Translations under genes and position numbers: made by a program
The notes under the pieces: generated by a model
Told to the model about the DNA's origin: nothing
Database searches by the model: none
The model's input: the letters and a program-made list of their open reading frames with translations, nothing else
Origin: Rhodospirillales bacterium
GTDB lineage: Bacteria > Pseudomonadota > Alphaproteobacteria > Micavibrionales > UBA2020
Length of the DNA stretch: 17,039 bases
Assembly: GCA_023266795.1 (NCBI GenBank)
Contig: JAHFPI010000001.1
Span: 1 to 17,039, forward strand
Reading direction: 5' to 3'
Shown here: positions 13,751 through 17,039 of the stretch, one piece after another
Layout of the letters: each line of letters opens with the position of its first letter
How positions within the stretch are numbered: the stretch's first letter is position 1

Positions 13751-16371
13751 TGTTTTTCCTGAAAAAACTGTTCTTGCCGCTGATCTACGCCCGCCGCGAT
13801 TTGCGCGCGGGGCTCAAGGGGTTTTATATTTTTCTGGCCTGTCTGGTGCTGGGCGTCGGCGCTATCGCCAGCATCCAGTCGCTGTCGCGCGGACTGGTGG
13901 AAAGCCTGCACCATGACGGGCGCTATATCCTCGGCGGCGATATCGCGCTGCGCACCATCTACGCGCCCGCCACGCCGGAGCAGATCCGCTTTCTGCATGA
14001 CAAGATAGGCCCGCTGACCGTCGTCATGGAGACCCGCGCCATGGCGCGGCGGATGGACGGGGAGCAGACGACGCTGACGGAAATGAAAGCCGTCGACCCG
14101 TTCTATCCCCTCTACGGCAAGCTGCTGATCGTCGACGAAAAAGGCGACGAGATCAAAACCGGACTGGACGAGAACGGCAAGGTGATGAAGATCGGGTTGC
14201 AGGACCTTATCCTGCCGCCGCCGATCGAAAACGGCATCGAGCAGGACGCCTGGGGCGCCGTCGTGGAAAAAGAGCTCCTCACCCGCCTGCATATCCATCT
14301 CGGCGACTGGATCAAGCTCGGGCAGCAGAAATTTCAGGTGCGCGGCATCATCGCCAAGGAACCCGACCGGATCGGCAATATGCATTTCTCCCTCGCCCCG
14401 CGCGTCATGATCAGCAGTTACATCTTCGACAAAACCGGCCTGAAACAGCTGGGCAGCCAGGTTTACTACGACCAAAAAATCATCGTACCCTCCATACATT
14501 CTTTCGCCGACCTGAAGGCCGTGGAAAAGAAGATCTCCGACGCGTTCCCGCATGCGGCATGGAAGGGGCGGGATTTCCTGACCGCTTCGCCGCAGGTGGA
14601 GCACATGATTAACCGCCTGACGCTGTTCCTGACGTTAATCGGTTTGACCACGCTGCTGATCGGCGGCGTGGGCATTTCAAACGCCGTCCGGAGTTTTCTG
14701 GAGAGCAAGCTGGCCAATATCGCCACCATGAAATGCCTCGGCGCGCCGGACCGTTTTGTTTTCCGCGTCTATATGATCCAGATTTTCATGCTGGCCACCC
14801 TCGGCGTTTTACTGGGGCTGCTGATCGGCATGCTGGCCGCGCAGGCCGCCGGCGCGCTGCTGACCGCCAAACTGTCCCTGACCGATCAGGTAAGGATGGT
14901 CTATCCGGCGGCGCTGCTGCTGGCGGCGGGATTCGGCTACCTGACCACCCTCTGCTTCAGCCTGTGGCCAATCGGCCGCGCCGTGCGCGTGTCGCCGACC
15001 GATCTTTTCCGCGACCTGATCGCGCCCAAGGAACAGCGCCCGTCGCTGAATATCATCCTGTGGATACTTATAGCAGCGCAAAGTTTGGCGCTGACGGCCA
15101 TCCTCAGTTCATCTGACCAGAAACTGGTTGTGTTCTTTGTGGCCGGCGCGCTGCTCACCTTCATGATTTTTTTCGGTTATTCCGCCCTCATGAAATCCGC
15201 GATAAAACGGCTGAGGATTCCGGCGGCGCCTGAAATCCGCATGGCGATCGCCAACCTTTACCGGCCCGGCAATGTTTCGACCAGCGTCATCCTTTCTCTG
15301 GGTCTCGGCCTGACCGTGCTGGTCGCTGTGGCGCTGGTGCAGTTCAACTTCACGCGGCTGATCGAGGAAGACATGTCCGTGGACGCGCCGTCCTTTTTCT
15401 TCCTCGACATCGAACCCGGCCAGCGGGAAGGCTTCAGGTCGCTGCTGGCGGCGGAACCCTCGGCGCACGGGCTGGTGATGATGCCCTCATTTCGCGGGCG
15501 GGTCATCAGCGTCAACGGCAAGAAAGCCGAAGAAGCGCTGGTCGACCAGAACGAAAGCTGGGTGATAAATTCCGATCGCGGCTTCACCTATACCGGCGAT
15601 CTGCCCGCCTACAGCCATGTCGTCGCCGGAAAATGGTGGGACAAGGATTACAGCGGCCCGCCGATCGTCTCGATTGCCACCAATGTCGCCAAGGCCTTTA
15701 ATATCGGCGTCGGCGACACAATCACCGTCAATATCCTCGGCACGGACATCACCGCCAAAATCGCCAATGTGCGCGAAATCGAATGGGCCAGCTTTACCAT
15801 GAACTTCGCCATCACCTTCGCGCCGGGGATGCTGGAAAAAGCGCCGGCCAATTATCTGGCAACGGTCATCATCAACAAGGACCGCGAAGAAGAGATGCAG
15901 ACGAAAATCTCCCGCCAGTTCCAGAACATCACCTGTGTGCGGGTGCGCGACGCGCTGGAAGCGGCGCAAACGCTCATCCGCGCCGTCGCCCAGGCCGTCA
16001 GCATCAGCGCCGGAGTCACGCTGGTGGCGGGTACACTGGTGCTGGCCGGCGGCATCGCGGCGGCTCGGCGGCGGCACCTGTATGACGCTATCATCCTGAA
16101 GGTGCTGGGCGCCACCCGTTCCCGCATTTTAAAAACCTTCCTGCTGGAATACGGCATCCTCGGCATTCTGACCGTCATTATCGCGGCGGTCATCGGCACC
16201 GTCTCCGCCTACGGCATCCAGACATTCGTTATGGATCTTGGCTGGAAATTCAGCTGGATGGCGCTGATCGGCGTCACCGTATTATGTCTGGGCATCACCC
16301 TTGCGGCGGGCTTCCTCGGCACCTGGCGGGCGCTGCGGCAGAAACCCGCCCCCTATTTAAGAAACCAATGA
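13747..16371 (+). CDS. ybbP: FtsX-like ABC permease, YbbP family
   Basis: This encodes 874 residues, close to the roughly 800 of E. coli YbbP. The layout is an N-terminal membrane helix (about 25-46), a large periplasmic MacB-like region (50-285), a first FtsX domain with membrane helices (about 290-420) ending near a basic RAVRVSPTDLFRDL segment, helices at about 435-480, a second N-terminal-type helix (about 512-535), a second periplasmic region, and a C-terminal FtsX domain (about 735-870). Both FtsX halves carry the typical K-x-LGA motif (MKCLGAPDRF and LKVLGATRSRI). Such permeases work with a LolD/MacB-class ATPase to move lipophilic substrates from the inner membrane. The frame is intact although its partner ATPase upstream carries a stop. 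Its ATG overlaps the ATPase TGA, so translation is probably coupled. Confidence 0.92.
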   Translation: MMFFLKKLFLPLIYARRDLRAGLKGFYIFLACLVLGVGAIASIQSLSRGLVESLHHDGRYILGGDIALRTIYAPATPEQIRFLHDKIGPLTVVMETRAMARRMDGEQTTLTEMKAVDPFYPLYGKLLIVDEKGDEIKTGLDENGKVMKIGLQDLILPPPIENGIEQDAWGAVVEKELLTRLHIHLGDWIKLGQQKFQVRGIIAKEPDRIGNMHFSLAPRVMISSYIFDKTGLKQLGSQVYYDQKIIVPSIHSFADLKAVEKKISDAFPHAAWKGRDFLTASPQVEHMINRLTLFLTLIGLTTLLIGGVGISNAVRSFLESKLANIATMKCLGAPDRFVFRVYMIQIFMLATLGVLLGLLIGMLAAQAAGALLTAKLSLTDQVRMVYPAALLLAAGFGYLTTLCFSLWPIGRAVRVSPTDLFRDLIAPKEQRPSLNIILWILIAAQSLALTAILSSSDQKLVVFFVAGALLTFMIFFGYSALMKSAIKRLRIPAAPEIRMAIANLYRPGNVSTSVILSLGLGLTVLVAVALVQFNFTRLIEEDMSVDAPSFFFLDIEPGQREGFRSLLAAEPSAHGLVMMPSFRGRVISVNGKKAEEALVDQNESWVINSDRGFTYTGDLPAYSHVVAGKWWDKDYSGPPIVSIATNVAKAFNIGVGDTITVNILGTDITAKIANVREIEWASFTMNFAITFAPGMLEKAPANYLATVIINKDREEEMQTKISRQFQNITCVRVRDALEAAQTLIRAVAQAVSISAGVTLVAGTLVLAGGIAAARRRHLYDAIILKVLGATRSRILKTFLLEYGILGILTVIIAAVIGTVSAYGIQTFVMDLGWKFSWMALIGVTVLCLGITLAAGFLGTWRALRQKPAPYLRNQ

Positions 16372-16388
16372 ACTTTTCCGATTCGTGC

Positions 16389-16396
16389 TATATAAT
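16389..16396 (+). promoter_or_regulatory. -10 element of the BI-1 family gene
   Basis: TGCTATATAAT contains a perfect TATAAT at 16391-16396, with TG just upstream. No good -35 is visible. The start should be near 16403, about 34 nt before the ATG. Confidence 0.5.
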
Positions 16397-16436
16397 GGTA
16401 GGTATCAGCTTCAATACATAACAGAGGTAAACGAAC

Positions 16437-17039
16437 ATGGCTTACGATCCATCCAATCCAACCCCTCAGGTCGGTTATGCCGGCACCCGCGTCGTCGATG
16501 CCGGTTTGCAGGCTTACATGCAGAGCGTTTACCACACGATGGGGCTGGGGCTTGTCATTTCAGGGTTAACGGCTTTTGGCGTCGCCAACACCCCCTCGCT
16601 GTTCGCCATGCTTTTTCATGGCCCGATGGCGTTTGTCGTCATGCTTTCACCGCTGGCCTTCATCTGGTTCGGGTTCAAGCCGCAGACCATGTCCTCCGAA
16701 AAACTGAAGCTGATGTTTGTGCTTTTTTCGGCAGTGATGGGCCTTTCCCTGTCGGTTATTTTTCAGGTTTACACCGGCGCCAGCATCGTCAGGGTGTTTT
16801 TCATTACGGCGGCGACTTTTGCCGCCACCAGCCTCTACGGCTATACCACCAAGCGCGATTTGACGGGCGTCGGCTCGTTCCTGTTCATGGGGCTGGTCGG
16901 GATTGTTATTGCCGGACTGGTAAACCTTTTCATGCAGTCGGCAATGTTGCAGTTTGTCGTTTCGGTGATCGGGGTCGTGGTGTTCACGGGCCTCACCGCC
17001 TGGGATACCCAATATTTAAAGTCCGTGTATCGGGACGGC
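16437..17039 (+). CDS. BAX inhibitor-1 (YccA/YbhL-like) family membrane protein, partial
   Basis: The first 201 codons are inside the window with no stop, and the gene runs off the right edge. GAGG lies 9 nt before the ATG. About 30 hydrophilic residues are followed by closely packed hydrophobic helices. The family signs are SLYGYTTKRDLTGVGSF in the middle and LTAWDTQYLKSVY near the edge, whose aspartates correspond to the pH-sensing pair of bacterial BI-1 homologues. These proteins are seven-helix membrane proteins linked to calcium leak or to membrane protease control (E. coli YccA with FtsH). I infer a similar role but cannot choose. It has its own -10 element and is 65 bp after the permease. 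Confidence 0.9.
   Translation, partial: MAYDPSNPTPQVGYAGTRVVDAGLQAYMQSVYHTMGLGLVISGLTAFGVANTPSLFAMLFHGPMAFVVMLSPLAFIWFGFKPQTMSSEKLKLMFVLFSAVMGLSLSVIFQVYTGASIVRVFFITAATFAATSLYGYTTKRDLTGVGSFLFMGLVGIVIAGLVNLFMQSAMLQFVVSVIGVVVFTGLTAWDTQYLKSVYRDG

Noticed and set aside
13582..14604. 340-codon open frame on the minus strand opposite the permease
   Set aside because: It is antisense to a clear YbbP frame, has no ribosome site, and its composition (His/Asp/Gln-rich, low hydrophobic patterning) is typical of antisense GC-rich coding DNA.
1..17039. Mobile elements, CRISPR, defence or biosynthetic cluster
   Set aside because: No transposase, integrase, phage, toxin-antitoxin or repeat-spacer pattern was seen; gene content is core metabolism, ribosome and envelope.

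Overview
This window reads as ordinary chromosome from a Gram-negative bacterium, most likely an alphaproteobacterium of the Rhodospirillales/Micavibrio type. The reasons are moderate-to-high GC coding with AT-rich gaps, an alphaproteobacterial-style PyrE with a TTDG PRPP loop, a stand-alone PilZ protein, UbiH-family ubiquinone biosynthesis, and several envelope proteins with signal peptides. The lineage is inferred from protein character only. I see no tRNA, rRNA, CRISPR array, insertion sequence, phage gene or attachment site.

Layout. (1) 1-392 (-) is the 5' part of a secreted Ala/Pro-rich protein. It is divergent from a 1078-residue exported protein at 623-3859 (+) with an AMIN-like N-terminus and TPR-like helical repeats. 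(2) 3876-8048 is a minus-strand block: a promoter, a lipoprotein of unknown function, argE, an unknown 207-residue protein closely coupled to a ubiH-type hydroxylase, and ihfB. (3) 8109-9272 (+) encodes a site-2 protease with CBS domains. (4) 9283-11413 (-) holds a small membrane protein (possibly leaderless), a small coiled-coil protein with its own consensus-like promoter, pyrE coupled to a small membrane protein, and a PilZ protein. (5) 11642-12425 is the rpmI-rplT ribosomal operon with a clear sigma70-type promoter and an intrinsic terminator. (6) 12424-16371 holds tesA (-) divergent from a ybbA-ybbP ABC export system (+), the same neighbourhood as in E. coli. (7) 16437-17039 (+) is the start of a BAX-inhibitor-1 family membrane protein, cut by the window end.

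The most notable observation is an in-frame amber codon in the ybbA-like ATPase, at the position of the Walker B catalytic glutamate (GAG to TAG). The rest of the ATPase frame and the permease are intact. TAG is the ordinary stop of at least six other genes here, so this looks like a fresh nonsense mutation or a sequence error rather than recoding. Second, tesA and ybbA share one CATG: their start codons overlap by two bases on opposite strands. I found no convincing new multi-gene system. The unexplained material is a handful of uncharacterised envelope and small proteins.
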